In this document: positions 31,217 to 44,772 of the stretch, piece after piece
Numbering within the stretch: the stretch's first letter is position 1
Layout of the letters: every line of letters begins with the position of its first letter
Source: Cycas panzhihuaensis
Lineage: Eukaryota > Cycadophyta
Direction of reading: 5' to 3'
DNA: 64,000 nt
Assembly (NCBI GenBank): GCA_023213395.1
Contig: CM041465.1
Span: 8,122,001-8,186,000 of the forward strand
Program-made: the position numbers and the translations under genes
Notes under the pieces: model-generated
The model's database searches: none
What the model was told of the DNA's origin: nothing
Seen by the model: only the letters and a program-made list of their open reading frames with translations

Positions 31217-34200
31217 CCTTCTCTTAATGTTTTATCTATCTTAAGCTAAGCTTATTTTTAAAAAATTAAAACTTGTCTTTGTTGAGAGGTTTAGTTAGAA
31301 TGTCTGCAAGTTGTTCACTTGGTATACAATGTATTAGATCTATTTCCTTATTCTGGACCTTCTCACAAATGAAATGATGATGTACTTCAATGTGTTTAGT
31401 TTATGTATGAAAGATTGGATTATTTATCATCTTTATTATACTTTGGTTATTATAATAGAATGTTGTTAGACCATTTTACCACTGATTTAGATCTAGAAGT
31501 AACTACCTTATCCATACTGCTTCATAAGATGCATTGACTGCTAATTTTTATTCTACTTCTGTAGATGATAAGACAATAGTTAGTTATTATTTACTACTCT
31601 AAGATACTATTGTTGATCTAAGAAGAAAGCAATACCTAGTTGTTGATTTTCATTTTTCTTTGTCTCCAAACCAAATTAGAATCATTATATCCAGTCAATT
31701 TTCCTAATTCATTTTTCATATATGTAAGTTCTAGATCTAAGGTACCTTTCAAATATCTAAGTATCATTTTAACTACTCTACAATGTAGTAATTTTAGATC
31801 TCATATATACCTGAAAATTACTCCAACATAATATGAAATGCCAGGTCTAGTGGCAATAAGATAGATCAAGCTTCAAATTAATTACCTATACAAAGTTGCA
31901 TTGACTGATGCTTCTCCTATGTTTGGAGTCAAATCACACCCTATTTCTATTGGAGTTGTATAACTATTGCAATCTTCTATTTTGAATTTCTTTAATAGGC
32001 TTTTTGTATATTTATTTTATAACAAGGTGATTGAATCCTCCTTTTATTTTACCTCTATTCTAAGGTAATAAATTAAGAGTCCCAAATCAGTCATTTTAAA
32101 GCTCTTTTCCAGTTAGACTTTTATAGTTATGATAGATTCTGTGTAACTACTTGTGACAAATATATTTATATATATAATGATTATTGTGATCAATCCTTGA
32201 TTTCTTTTTACATACAAATTAGGATCTGATTCGCATCTCTAAAAAGGATTGTGTATGAGATACTTATCCAATTTGACATACTAGACCCTTAAAACTTGTT
32301 TTAGCCCATATAGGGCTTTCATTAGCATATATACAAGATGTTCTTGATTATTTTAAGCATACCCCTCTGGCTGCTACATATATACTTATTCCTTAAGGTC
32401 CCCATTCATGAAGGCACTTTTTACATCCAACTAATAGACATTCCAATTCTACTATGTAGCTAAGGTAATTACCATTTTTACAGTATTTAATTTTGCTACT
32501 AGAGAAAAGGTTTTATCATAGTCTATGCCTACAATTTGAGTGTAGCCCTTAACTACTAATCTCAATTTATATTTTTCTATTTTGTCATCAAAGTTTTTTT
32601 TTTAATTCTATACACCCACTTGTAATTGACAATTGGTTTATTTGTAGGTGGTTCAACTAATTTCCAAGTTTTGCTTTTGGAGACGGATTTCATTTTTATA
32701 TCCATTATTCTTTTCCACTCAACATGCTAACTTGCCTCTCTATATGACTTAGCTTCAACTATAGAAAATAGATCTTGATGTTTCTGAGACTTGAATATAT
32801 ATTCAAATACATCACCTTTTACTTCTTCAATTATTTTGATATATTATTTAGGTATCTTCCTAGAAGATGTCCTACTTTCTTCTTCTTCTTCAAGACTTTT
32901 TTATTTGATGGGTAAGAGCTTTTTCTAATTATTCCTCATCTTCTATTTCTATATCTTTAGATGTGATTCCAAATGTATCTTCAAGTAGAGGGACTTCTAT
33001 GGGAGATTCCATTATAGGAATTTCAATTTCTTAATGTATTGTTGGATTTACAATAATATCTTACTCATTAAAAACAACATCCTTGCTTATATAGACTTTG
33101 TTTATTTTTGGGTCTATGCATCTATATTCTTTTGAATTTTTATTGTAGCCTATCATTATGCATTCTATACTTTTATAATCAAGTTTTAATCTCTTCTTAT
33201 TAAGAATATAAACAAAATCTTAACAACCAAAGATTTTAAGATTACTTATATCAGGTTTGTATCCCATCCACACTTTTTCTAGAGTTACTTTATTTAGGGT
33301 TTGAGTTGAACTTTAATTTAGTAGATAAACTATTGTATTTACAACGTCTACCTAATAAGCCTTTGAAATTTGTTTATCATGAATCAAACTCCAAGCCATT
33401 TCCATAATGATTCTATTTATTTAGTTAGTTATACCATTTGATTAAGGACTATAGGGAGTTATTATTTATTGATGTATCCCATAAGTCTTGTAAAAGAATT
33501 GAAATTAGTTTGAGGTATACCTACCTTTACCATTAGGCTTAATGCACTTTAATTTATTTTTATATTCTAGATCTGCTTTACCCTTAAATTCTTTGAATTT
33601 ATCAAATGTTTCAAATTTACTATTAAAAAAATATATCAAACTTTTCTAAAAAAGTCAAATGTAAGAAAATGCATAGCTCTATTGATTGAGCTTGGGGCAA
33701 TGGGCCCATAGAGATCAAAATATATTAATTCTAGTTTGCTTTACACATACCATTCACTTCTTTGAAAAGGAAAATGATGTTGTTTACCAAGAAAACAACC
33801 TTTATAGATAAAGGAATGAAATGTCATGTCTAAAAGTCCATCAACAATTTTTCAATAATTCTAATCTATTGAAGGAGATATCCCCATGCTTCAAATGCCA
33901 AAGTTCGTTATTATCAATGTTTATAATAACAAAAGATTTTACATCACTTTTTGTAATGATAAGATTAGAAAGCAATTTATAGAGTTCATTGCTTTATATA
34001 CCTCTAGTAATTATGATTCTTTCTTTTTTCATTTCTAGAATATGATAAAACCTATTATAATCAAAGATAGTCCTTATCCTTTTCTTCTCGAGTTGAAAAA
34101 TTGAAACAAGACTTTTCCTCAATCCTAGGACAAAGAGAACATTACCAATTTTTTGCACTTTTCCTTTCACCTTAATGGTTATTTTTCCAATTCCTTGAAT

Positions 34201-34600
34201 GTTAAATGGATATTTGTTCCTTAACTCTATTGATCTATTGAAATAATAGGGCTTTAGGGATTTGAACCATTCTCTACTACTTGTCATATGACTAGATGCT
34301 CCTGAATCAATATACCGAACATCTTCATATTTGGTGCAGGTAGTAAGTGCAACTATGAATGTAGTTTCTTCTTCTGCATCTCTTTCAAAATTATTTTGTT
34401 CTTTGTTGTAATTCCTAACAGGTCTTTTCCCTCTCTAAATATTAGCTCTCCTCTAAGAGCATTAATAGGGAAAGCAACCTCCTTATCCACAATGGTAGCA
34501 TACATTAAATGTTTTGCAATTGTTAAAGAAGTACCCAAGTTTCCCATAGTTAAAATAGCTTGTAGAGTCTCTTGGTAGAATTAACCATCCTCTGCCTCTA
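31217..34600 (-). pseudogene. A pol: protease, integrase, RT, RNase H
   Basis: Protease context: MTSSREWFKSLKPYYFN and IGNVLFVLGLRKSL (34290-34100), matching MTNREEWLKL and IGNVLFVPGLKMNL of B. The pre-integrase and integrase follow in pieces (LELIYFDLYGPIAPSSIN near 33740). RT shows KWVYRIKKKLDDKIEKYK-like words near 32600 and AFMNGDL near 32390. RNase H ends with MILRYLKGTLDLELTYM near 31770-31720. More than twenty stops; this copy is far more decayed than B. The closing gene end abuts the 3' LTR. Confidence 0.85.
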
Positions 34601-35300
34601 TTTTCTTACCACCTTCCTCTAGATTAACTTCTAGTATTAGGAGTCCTGCCAGGACCTCTTAAAAAAGACTATCCTTATCCTTTAGGACTAAAGCTAAGTT
34701 TGGATAAGAAGGCCTCTTCAATCTCTATCTTTTCTTTGTATCTCATTTTTCTTTATTCTTGCCTACGAAGAAAACTTGTTAATATTTAAAAAGACATAAT
34801 TGCAGTTTGATTATTGAATGACTTTGAAATCTTATTTACAATCATTTGTATAAGTTTCTATTTAAGAAGATTAGCTTTAACACTAATTAGATCCCTAATT
34901 GATATGATTCTATAAATGAATACTAAAACATTTTCTTTTTCCCTCATGTGTAGTTTATGTAGTTCCTCCTTTAAAACTATAATCCTAGCTTCATTTCTTT
35001 GACTATAAAGATTGGTAAACACCTTCTAGATATCCTCATAAGAGTTCAACCCTTCAACATATACCAAAAGAGGATCTAAGATGGGCAATTTTAGAACTAT
35101 TACACTTGAATTATTTTTATCATCCTAGTTTGGTTGATTAGGGGTATTAGTTAGTCTTTTTTCTCTCCCAATGGCTATATTCTAGGGATCTTTTTCCCTT
35201 AGTAAGGTTTCAACCTTGATTTTCCATATAAAATAGTTTATTTTTATCAATTTATCTTGATCATTTAGAGAAAAAATGGAGGAAGCTATTTCAAAAAATA
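34600..35300 (-). pseudogene. A gag
   Basis: Copia-type gag on the minus strand: FIWKIKVETLLREKDP (near 35230), PILDPLLVYVEGLN (near 35080), NEARIIVLKEELHKLHM (near 35010-34950). These match B gag (KIKVEIILRVKNAW, ARIIALKEELYKLHM). Starts near 35300 but the ATG is unsure. Stops are frequent. No intact zinc knuckle could be read. Confidence 0.78.
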
Positions 35301-36001
35301 AGATTAAAGGTATCAGAAGGCTTTATAAGGCTTTTATCAGGTTAGCCATATAGTTGTATAGAATTCTATACAAAAAGATAATTATATAAACTAGTACAAA
35401 AAGGGATGCAAAAGAAAGATACTAAATAAAGGAACTCAAATATGCAAAAAAATTTAAGAAAATTACTCAGGTATATTAAAAAAATGGCTCAAAATGAGGG
35501 GCATGCAACTAGGGTTTATGAGAGGAAAATACTCATATTTAATAAAAAACTTAATCAAAATCTTCAAGGCTATACTTAAAAGATGTGTATTAATTAGACG
35601 AAGAGTTTATGATAAGTATTACCTGGAAATTTGGAGCAAAATGAAAAAAAATTGCAATTAAAGCTCTAAACTTGCATCCTCAGAAAATAAGGTAAAACTT
35701 CCTTAAAACTTGCTTATCTCTAGTCAACCCTTTACGGAAAGATGACAGCCTTAATGAGATGCACCTTTGGGGAAAATTTTGGGTGATTTTGAGAACTTCA
35801 AAAATCTAAGGTTTGTACAATATGTATGTTGATCTATTCTATCTATATTTGAATGATCTTGGTACAAATCTTATTTTAGTTATTAGTTTAAGTACTAACA
35901 TTCTCTTCTTTTTAGCAAAAAAAATCTAACTTAGCTTCCTTCAATTTCTCTTAAAAAAATTAATAGGCTCCTCTTCAAAAACTTAACTAGGCAAATAGCA
36001 T

Positions 36002-36018
36002 TCCCTATTCTAATACTA
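36002..36018 (-). other. A primer binding site (decayed)
   Basis: The minus strand reads TAGTATTAGAATAGGGA right after the LTR; it matches TGGTATCAGAGCAGGGA at 13 of 17 positions and all four changes are transitions. Confidence 0.7.
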
Positions 36019-36208
36019 TAAAAGAGAATTATATGTAATGAAAATTGTTCATTGATTATATGAGAGATGATATCTCTATAAATACATGAAATAATTCATA
36101 ACTTCTTACTACATGTAAGCCACTTATCACTATTATAAATAAGAGAGAATGACACATAACCCTTATTAACTAACAACTTAATGTCCTAAATAAAACATTA
36201 TCTTAGCA
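36019..36208 (-). repeat. A 5' LTR
   Basis: Begins TGCTAAGATAATG at 36208 on the minus strand and ends at 36019 with TA where CA is expected. 190 bp. Confidence 0.85.
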
Positions 36209-36479
36209 TGTGGCCCGTGCACACCTATTGATGATTTTCCTTAACCCTCACCACCATAACTATGTGGGATGTGTTACACCTTAGAGGGTTATGTAATAGG
36301 CCACAGGAGTAGAAAATTTTTCAATCATTATAGTAAATAGAAAATAATAATATTTAAATAATATTTTATATGTACCAAATCTAAAGGCCAACCTTATTTC
36401 AATTGGAGAGATTATGAAAGAGGGAGAATCAGGCCTAATTTAGACCCAAGTTCTAATCTCCTTCATATACACAATAGAA
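36209..36479 (-). other. Continuation of the F LTR and junction with C
   Basis: No ORF. A stretch reading TGTAACACATCCCACATAG on the minus strand (about 36275-36257) could be the F LTR start. The remainder up to the C RNase H shows nothing I can name. Confidence 0.35.
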
Positions 36480-39400
36480 TAATAATGTAGCTTGCATTTA
36501 ACAAATTCCAAGCTCTTTAAGAATCCTTCTAAGCTAGATAGCCTCAGTAGATGTACTAATAGTTTTTGTAACACCATAAAACTAAAGTAAAACCTAGGTT
36601 AAAATAATATCCTAAGGCTGAATTATGACCATCTTTACGTCCAACCCAATCTGCATTTATATAACATATTAATAAAGGATTATCCACATAATAGAAATCA
36701 AGTCCAAACTAGAAAGTACCCCGAAGATATCATAGGATCCTCATTACCACTTTCCAATGTGAAGTCTTGGGTTATGTCATGAACCTTGAATAGATACAAA
36801 GGCATATATAATTTTAGGTTGAATATATGTAATGTCAGGTTAAGTATGAGTGAGTTAAATTAATTTCCCTACAAGTTACTTATACAAAGTAGAATCCATA
36901 GGTTTTCCATACTCATCAATAATTAATTTTAGATCTATCTCTGTAAGAGTTAGCAATGATTTGTATTCTTCCATTCTAAATTTCTAAAGAATTATTTTTA
37001 CATATTTTGACTATGAGAGGAAGATATGGCATGGATCCTACCAGACTTCCATGCTAAGAAAGTAATGAAACAACCCAAGGTTAGTCATCTCAAAGTTATT
37101 ATTTAGTTCTCCACTCCATGTCATTACCAGTTATTAACAAATAATCAATATAAACAACAACTAGTGTGATCAAACTATTATAGATTCTCATATATAGATT
37201 TAAATTTGAAGATGGGCAACTAGGTCCATGCTTTTGAAAATATTCATTAATTTTTGTATACCAGGCACAAGGTGATTGTTTAAGGCCATACAATGCCCTT
37301 TTTAGTTTATAAACTAGGTATTATTTTCCTCGAATAGCAAAGCTAGGAGGTTGATTTAAATATATTTCCTTCTACAAATTGCCATTCAAGAAGGCATTTT
37401 TTACATCCATTTAATAAACAGGCTAATTGAATTGATTTGCTAGTGCCAAAATAAACCTAATAGTGGTCATATTAGCAACTGGTGCAAATGCATTGTTATA
37501 ATCAACACCTTCAACCCATTTGAAATCTTTGGTAACCAAAAGTACTTTATGTCATTAGATGGAGTTATCTGCATGAAATTTTATTTTATATATCCATCTA
37601 TAATCAATAAGTTTTATATCTTTAAGTAGCTCAACTATCTCTTATTTATCATTTTGTAGGATAGAATCCATTTCTTCAGTCATAGTTACTTGCCACTTTT
37701 GATTTATAACAACTTTCTTAAAAGTGGTCAATTCATAAGCTGACAATATTTATATCATTAACATGAAGTTGTTGGATGACCTATATTTTGATTACCTCTT
37801 TTCTTATTATGGTGGTGAAGGAGTAGAAGAGATTGTCTGCATATACCATTTGGGCAGCCACTTTAAAGTAGCCTTATCTTAGATGTCTTTTAAAGGACTA
37901 ATCAGAGTAGATGTAGATGTAGGTGGAGCAGATGATGTACCAATAGTATATGTTGATGCAAGAGCCATTTGTTTTGTAGGAATATATTGAAGAATAAGAG
38001 GAGTCGAAAATATTTTTTCAGACTAATCATTAAAGAATGAGAATTGTGTGACATTCAAATCTTAGTTCTTTTATGAAAAAATAACATCCTAAGATGTATA
38101 TATTTGCTTACTGGCAAGATCATATAATGTGTACACCTTACATCAAAGTTGATAACCAATAAAAATACATTTCCTACTCTTATCATCTGGGTTTTTCCTT
38201 TATTTTTTTACTATGAGAATGTATGTTGTATAATCAAAAGTGCACAAATATGAGACTATGGACTTTTAACCTGACTGAACCTCTTCATGAGTAATGTTTA
38301 ATGTTTAATACTAGCTTGGTTAAACATTTTGTTTGTAAGATAAGCAATTATATAAAGGGTTCAACCTAAAATTAAAGTCTTAAATTCTTGATGGTAAGCA
38401 TGGCTTTGTGTTTGCTAACCAAGGTTCAATTCATTATCTCAGTAACTCCATTTTGTTGAGGTCTGTAAGGGGCAAAAAACTATCATCTTGTTTGATTCCA
38501 TTATCCTTGTAGTATTCGGTAAATTCATTTGATGTATATTTACCTCCATTATCATAATGAAGAATTTTAATTGGCTTCTTCAATTCAAGTTTAGCATCAT
38601 GCTTGAATTCTTTAAATTTATTAGAGGCTTATGATTTTTGCTTCAACAAATAGACCCATGTTTTCTTAAATAATCATTAATGAATGTAATGAAATAACAA
38701 CAGCCTCCAAAGGATATTTATAATATGGGCCAACAAATATCTGAATGTACCATGCCTAAAGATTCTATGGAACACCAAGCTCTTCCATCTGACCTAAATA
38801 GAGCCTAATGATATTTACTCATAACACAGGTCTCAGAAATATATTTAATTTATTTTATATTTGGTATATCATATACCATATCCAGTTTATAAAGTAGATG
38901 AAAGTTGTTCATGTTTCAATAACCTAGGCATTAATACCATAAATGATCTTTTGGGGTTCTTTGAGAAACAAATACTTTTGAAATAAATTACTCATTTAAA
39001 TTTGAAGTTGAAATAGAAGAATTAGAAGTGGAACCAAATTCATGTGATTGGATCAAAGGTCTAGTTACAACATCAAGCTTGTATAATCCCTAATATTCAT
39101 ATCACGAGGTAATTAGGTTACCATTCAGATCTTTAATCAAGTATTTTCCAATATGGCTAAACAAAACATTAAAATTTTACTTATTTATCTGGCTAATAGA
39201 TAATAGGTTACATGTCATGCCAACTACATAGAAAACATTGTTTAGATGATGTGGAGTATCTAAATTTTTTAATGAAATAGGAACATTGCCAATCTTGGTA
39301 ACCTCTAAAATAACATCATCTCCAAAGTTGACTGATTGACCCTAAATTAGTCGTATATCAGTAAGAAGTTCTTCTAAACCAATCATATGCTGAGAGGTAC

Positions 39401-39700
39401 CTGAATAGATCAACCAAGATGTATCAAAATATTGAGTTGATAAAACAACAAAGAAAATATTTTGAGAGTCAGCCATGTGGGCTCCTTAATTATGTCTCTA
39501 ATTGTGATTCCTATTCTACTATTTGCCTTGAGAAGCATTTTAATTTTGTATCATCAATCCTTGATAATTAGATTGATTTTACCTTTATGGTCCCTAGTAA
39601 TTACCATATCCATTATTTGATTACCTCGCATGACAGGCAATTCTAAAATTATTGTTATTAAAGGTCAACTCTCCTTTTTTTATAATCAGGTATAATATGT
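36480..39700 (-). pseudogene. C pol: integrase remnants, RT and RNase H
   Basis: RT is clearest at 37293-37099: MYGLKQSPCAWYTKI followed by VVVYIDYLLITGND, in which the second catalytic Asp of Y-I-D-D reads Tyr (GAT to TAT, or a decayed codon). Downstream are WKVVMRILRYLRGT (36770-36720) and the RNase H words INADWVGRKDGHNSALGY (36660-36605). Integrase (39000-38000) is too decayed for its catalytic residues to be read. Dozens of stops. Confidence 0.75.
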
Positions 39701-40510
39701 CTAGGTTTGCCACAATAGTGACAAATAACCTAAGGATTATATGGAGATTGAGGCTAATATTATTGATATGGCTGTTGCTATGGCTACCAATTTAAATTCA
39801 TTGAATCGAACTAATGGGTCAATTGTGGATGTTATTATTTTCCTCTATGATAACTTGTAAATATTGGTATAGAAGGTGGAGCACCTAGATTCCTAGATTG
39901 GTTTTGAATACATTCTTCGTGGAGCAGTGGACCCTCAAATATGTTGAAGTTAATAGTGGCAAGTTGATCTATATATGACAAAATATTAATTATATAGGAT
40001 ACGAGATCATTATCATCTAGTGGCTGACCCATCACTATTAACTAATTCTTAATCACTTTGATCTAGAATAAATGAGCTATAATAGGTCTTGTAAATAAAT
40101 GAGTTGCAATAAATCCTACAAATAGAATAGAGTAGAGCTGGGCTTTGAGCATCGCTACCCTAGCATTATCCTTCCTCTCATAGAATGCACAAATAATATT
40201 CCAAGTATCGGCAGAGGTAAGGGCTTATTTAATGTTCTAGTTGACATTATCTTCCCAAGATAGGTAATAAAAGAAAATGGCAACTTCATCAAACTCTTCA
40301 AAGGCAACTACAACATCTAGATTAAGAAGAATGAGAGTTTGATGATTATTAAGGTCTTTAGTGGAAACTAGAATAAGAGTTTTTCTAGAAACATAAGGCC
40401 AAAGTTCATTTCTTATTAATATGTTCTTGACTTATTTCTTCCAAGCTAAGAAATTATCACTACTAGAAAGTTTAATTGTATTAGCTATAATCATTTGAAA
40501 TACCATGATG
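39700..40510 (-). pseudogene. C gag
   Basis: Copia gag of the UBN2 kind: KLSSSDNFLAWKK near 40470-40430, NARVAMLKAQLYSI near 40170-40120, then MMGQPLDDNDLVSYIINILS and LATINFNIFEGPLL (40035-39920). A degenerate knuckle YCGKPRHIIPDY lies near 39720-39680. Several stops. Confidence 0.75.
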
Positions 40511-40694
40511 TTTGAAATATGCATCTTATTTACTTAAATAATTATGTTAAACTAAGATCTATATCTTAGTGTCTCCAATCCTATTAGCCCTTAGTAGTTG
40601 AGATGGATTTATGTGATAGCATACGTACTCACAAGTGGCAACTCATAGACTCAATATACTCAAATATAAATAGGTGTTACAAGAGGCTTAGCTA

Positions 40695-40708
40695 CCCTCC
40701 TGACACCA
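40695..40708 (-). other. Candidate C primer binding site
   Basis: Minus strand TGGTGTCAGGAGGG, similar in its first nine bases to TGGTATCAG. Confidence 0.45.
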
Positions 40709-41102
40709 TTGACTTGCCTACACCAGATTTATGGCCCAAATGATAGATTCTTGTCTAAGGGCACACTTAACAACTAAGGCACTCACCCCTTACAGGTCTA
40801 GCCTTGTCTCCAAACTCTAAGGTTTTGGGATATAATACCTCAACATATCACTTAATACACCTGATAGCTAATGACTTTCTCTAATATTTATAGAATTTAA
40901 GAAAGATCACTAGTGTGTATGGAGTGATAACTTTAGGAGTCATAATTGCTCTCCTTGAAATACTAGTACTTAGAGACTTTAATAAAAAATAGAACATTCT
41001 ATAGATATGATAATTTTAATAACCTAAAGTTTTTAAACTTTATAAAAATATTAATGAAAATATAGAATTTTAAGAAAATGATGAAAAATAGTTGGATACT
41101 GA

Positions 41103-43413
41103 CATGCTTCGGTTGGACCTAGACTAAATATCTCCTAACTAATGATATGTTTCCTCAATTCCAAGACTAATCTAAGAGATAAGAAATATAAGGGAACCTA
41201 AGGGGCCACCTTTTCCAACTCCTAAGAAGGAGTCTCTACCTAGTTATGACATTTAACTAAGATATAAATAAAGCAATGGAAGGCTAGGATGTAAAACGGT
41301 GGTAGTTGAATCCATTAGCCTACATAATCAGATGGAAGAGTTGTAAGTTCGGGATTATGCTAACAATGTATTGTGTCCTTCTTAGGGACTCATTTCTTCC
41401 TATTCTTTCAAACTTTTAAGTTTTACTAAAATGAAGTAATAAGAGTTAAGTGATAGAAAGGTTTGTCTCTTCTTCTTTTTTTTGTTCTTTTTCATATTTT
41501 GTAATGAAATACAATCTCAAAAGTAAAAAATGAAACAATAAGATCTCACTACCTTCTTTTCAAAAAACAAGTAAGAGAACTAACTATACATGCAATTACT
41601 TGTTCTTTTCCTTTTATGAAATTTAAAAAAAAAAAAACCAAAAAGTAAAGGGAAACTAGTTTGTCTAAATGCAAAACACACTATTTTAATGAGAATGTCT
41701 AACGTGACATGCAACTAGCATAACATGCAACTACATATGTAATTTGATAAAAGATCAAATAATATGTGATGGTTCTATGAATATTTTTATTCAATTCACA
41801 TGTTATTTTCTTCTTTAGAGGATGAATTCAAAAGAAAGTAAAAGATCTCAAAGATATATTTTTGCTATTGTGACTTATATTCAAACCACAAATATTATCT
41901 GCAATCAACCATAATCAAATCGTCATTCATAAGAAAATAATAAACTAAGAAAATAAAGAGATTTTATCACAAATGGAGTCTTTTTAATACTATAGAATCA
42001 TTGAATCTCATGGAATCTAATCACAGTATAAATATATCATTCATGCATTCAAAGTTCTTTCCTTAGCCAAGAAAAAATAAAAAGAATAAAGTTAAATAAG
42101 ACAACACCACTAATTTTGTATAATATCTAGTCTATTAATGATTTTTTGCCTCAGAATAGCCTTCTCTCTTTCATGAAACCAAACCTCTTCAAATTTTCAT
42201 TTAAAACCAATAAGAAAAAATGAAGAAACATATGAACAATCAGCTCAATAATAACCACAAACAAACAAAGGCGAAACTAGACCTCTTAGGGACTTGGGAC
42301 AATTGAAAAAGAATGGTAGATAGTAGATATCCTTATAGTGAAGAGATGATTATTCCTCACAATACTCTACCCCTTTTCTTCCTATAAAGGGTTGACCTTT
42401 TAGCCAAGTTTTCCAAGGAAAAATTACCAACAAAAATATATCAAATATCAACAAGAAAAGACGAACAATTCTGATTACAAATAGTCACCAAAAAGAAAAC
42501 AGAATTGCAAGAAACTAAAAGGGAAAGATCTCACTAGGAAAGAGAAGTTTGAAGCTAAAAATTTTGTAAGAAAAATATATACTTTAGAAGCATCAACTAG
42601 TGAAATTCATGCAGTAATAAGTCAGCAAATAGAGCTTCAAATTTTCTCCGTTAGACATCACTTTTCCTTCAAAGATAGTTCTCTGAACAATAGCTAAGAA
42701 ATCTCTTAAAATCTCAAGAAAAAATGCATAAAGCTTAATTTCTAACTCATCAATTTGTGAATGATATAACACACTAAGGTTTCGAAAGGTTTAGGGGATG
42801 AAAAAGATAGGCTTCCATCAAATATGAATGGTGCCATGCAAAATTGGTGCACTAAAAAAAATTTTGCATGCATGACAGTCAAAAATGTGACCAGTTGCAT
42901 TTTATATACAACAACAAATGTGATCTTCTTCACAAAATACGGTCAATCACATTTTTTGCAGGACAAAAAATGTGATGAATTAGGAGATCAAAATCACTTA
43001 TTGAAAAATCAAAAAATATTTTTTTATTAAAAGATTTAAATATAAATAACTCAATCAATGAGAAAAATAACCCCAAGAGGATGAAAACTGTAAGCACAAG
43101 CCCAAAATTAATAAAAAAGAGATCACAAAAAAGTCAAATGAAGATAGAAAAAATGAAGCAAACGAATGTTTTAAACGAAAAATGAGTTAGAATGATCATA
43201 AAGAGAGATATAATACCATAATTATCACTCATCGACATGTGAGAGAATATATAATACATCCTCATTATCCAACAAAATTCATAATCATATTTCATTAAAA
43301 CATGGCCTAATACATATAAAACAAGCATTCATCAATTATTTCAAATAAGAATATCACAAGAAATTTGTTAAAGGAAATGAAGATTAATTAAGGGCTAGGT
43401 TTAAGTGAAACAT
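41103..43413 (-). repeat. D 3' LTR (about 41103-42166 proven by the partner copy)
   Basis: From 41103 to 42166 it aligns with 61173-62218, including TCTCCTAACTA and CCTAAGAAGGAGTCTC, roughly 80-85% by eye with most changes transitions. The right copy is then cut by E, so the rest here is unconfirmed. A plausible start is TGTTTCAC at 43413 (minus strand), preceded by the purine run CCAAGGGGGTAAA. The region 42170-43400 is AT-rich with no gene. Confidence 0.68.
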
Positions 43414-43714
43414 TTACCCCCTTGGCACTTGAAGCTCCTACTTCATAAGAAAAGAAAAAAGGTGAAAGGTAACAACAATATAGTAAAAAAAATTTCAATC
43501 GAGGTAAAAAGTTAGGATGAGGCATGTGAATAATGGAAAATTAGTCTACAAGAGTTATTAGAATCATACTAAACAAACTTAAATATTTTTAAAATGACAA
43601 GTTAAAGAGGTACTATATAAATGTTTACCCAAATGTCTTAGGTTTACAGTCATCCAACAAAAAGAATGGTGCCAAATTCCCATAAACTGGATGGGACTTA
43701 AGAATCTAATTGGT

Positions 43715-44000
43715 CATAGTTTGTCTCTTACTAACCAAAGATCAGAGAATAATCCTTTAGTCGAGGCTTAAAGGATGGATTATCATAGTTTTTTGGGTTT
43801 ATTAATAGGTAACTTTTTAGAGCCTTGAACTACCATAGTTTCAACTCATTAGTAGGTGACTTTTGTAGCCTTCCATCATAGTTTAAGTTCATTAACTAGA
43901 TGAAGGAATTGAGAGCTTAATTATCATAGTTTAAACTCATCAACAATTAGATTTCAGAGCGTTTCCTATCATAGTTTAGGCTCTTTTAACAGGTAAAAGA
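43715..44000. repeat. Irregular 43-50 bp tandem repeat (CATAGTTT units)
   Basis: CATAGTTT recurs at 43715, 43784, 43834, 43877, 43925 and 43970, in the context ATCATAGTTT-AA-CTCATTA-TAGGT. It lies in the 3' untranslated part of D. Units are diverged. Confidence 0.7.
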
Positions 44001-44772
44001 GCTCAAAGCATTTTGGAGACCAATATTAGAGTTAATTTAAGAGTCAAAATGAATGAAAGATGTAATATTCAGGTCTCCAAAAAGCTCCATGGAAAATAAA
44101 CATATTAAGATCAATAATTGACTCTAATAGATAAAAGAGAAATTATTTCCTATTTCAAAGGGGCTTTATCTAAGAATGACAATTATAAATGGATAAAATT
44201 CACTTAGATAAACCTAATGGATGGAAGCAAAAATTCTACTCAGAAAAATAAAAAAGTCCCTCTCTTTTTAAGAGAAAAATAAATATTTCTAATTTTATTT
44301 TCACATGAGGGAGTTGGAAAAATAGGTATATGAGGGCCTTTTAATTCATTTTCTGAGGCAATCTAGAACTATTTTGGTGAGAGACAAGATGCAGCGAGGA
44401 GCTAGGTATCCAATAAGTCTACTTCAAAAAAAATAATAAACTGGATTTTTTAACCAAAAAAGTAATTTTACAGAATAAAAATTGTGGAAATATAATAAAA
44501 AACATGAGAACGTTTTCAAAAACATAATCAAACAATTTAATAACAGAATTGAAAAAATTACATTTTTGATAATAAATCATATTTTTACTGTGTAGTCATA
44601 TATTTTAGTAGATAGTTATATTTTTACTGATTTATTATATTTTTAGATTTAAAAAAGAAAAAAAATTAAAAATTAATTTTTTTATGAGATGAAAATCAGA
44701 ATCTAATATAATTATTTTTATGTGATGCAACCTCTAGAGTAGGTAGAGACATAAGAGAACGAAGTACTGACT
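44001..44772. other. AT-rich non-coding part of D
   Basis: Nothing recognisable between the CATAGTTT repeats and the antisense ORF; several A/T-rich runs (44480-44700). Confidence 0.5.

Larger units (their letters stand above)
31027..36208 (-). mobile_element. A: old complete Ty1/copia element
   Basis: Two 190-bp LTRs (36208-36019 and 31216-31027) flank gag and pol on the minus strand. The flanks TGCGA (31022-31026) and TGTGG (36209-36213) agree at three of five bases and could be a decayed target duplication. The gag, protease and polypurine tract resemble B closely, so A and B belong to one family of different age. LTRs differ at about 30 of 190 positions, mostly transitions. Confidence 0.88.
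36480..41102 (-). mobile_element. C: decayed Ty1/copia element
   Basis: Minus-strand gag, integrase traces, RT and RNase H in order, with a possible primer site at 40708-40695 and LTR sequence from about 40715 to 41102. I cannot find a matching 3' LTR. The right LTR appears to be cut by the D LTR at 41103. Distinct from A/B in gag and RT. Confidence 0.72.
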
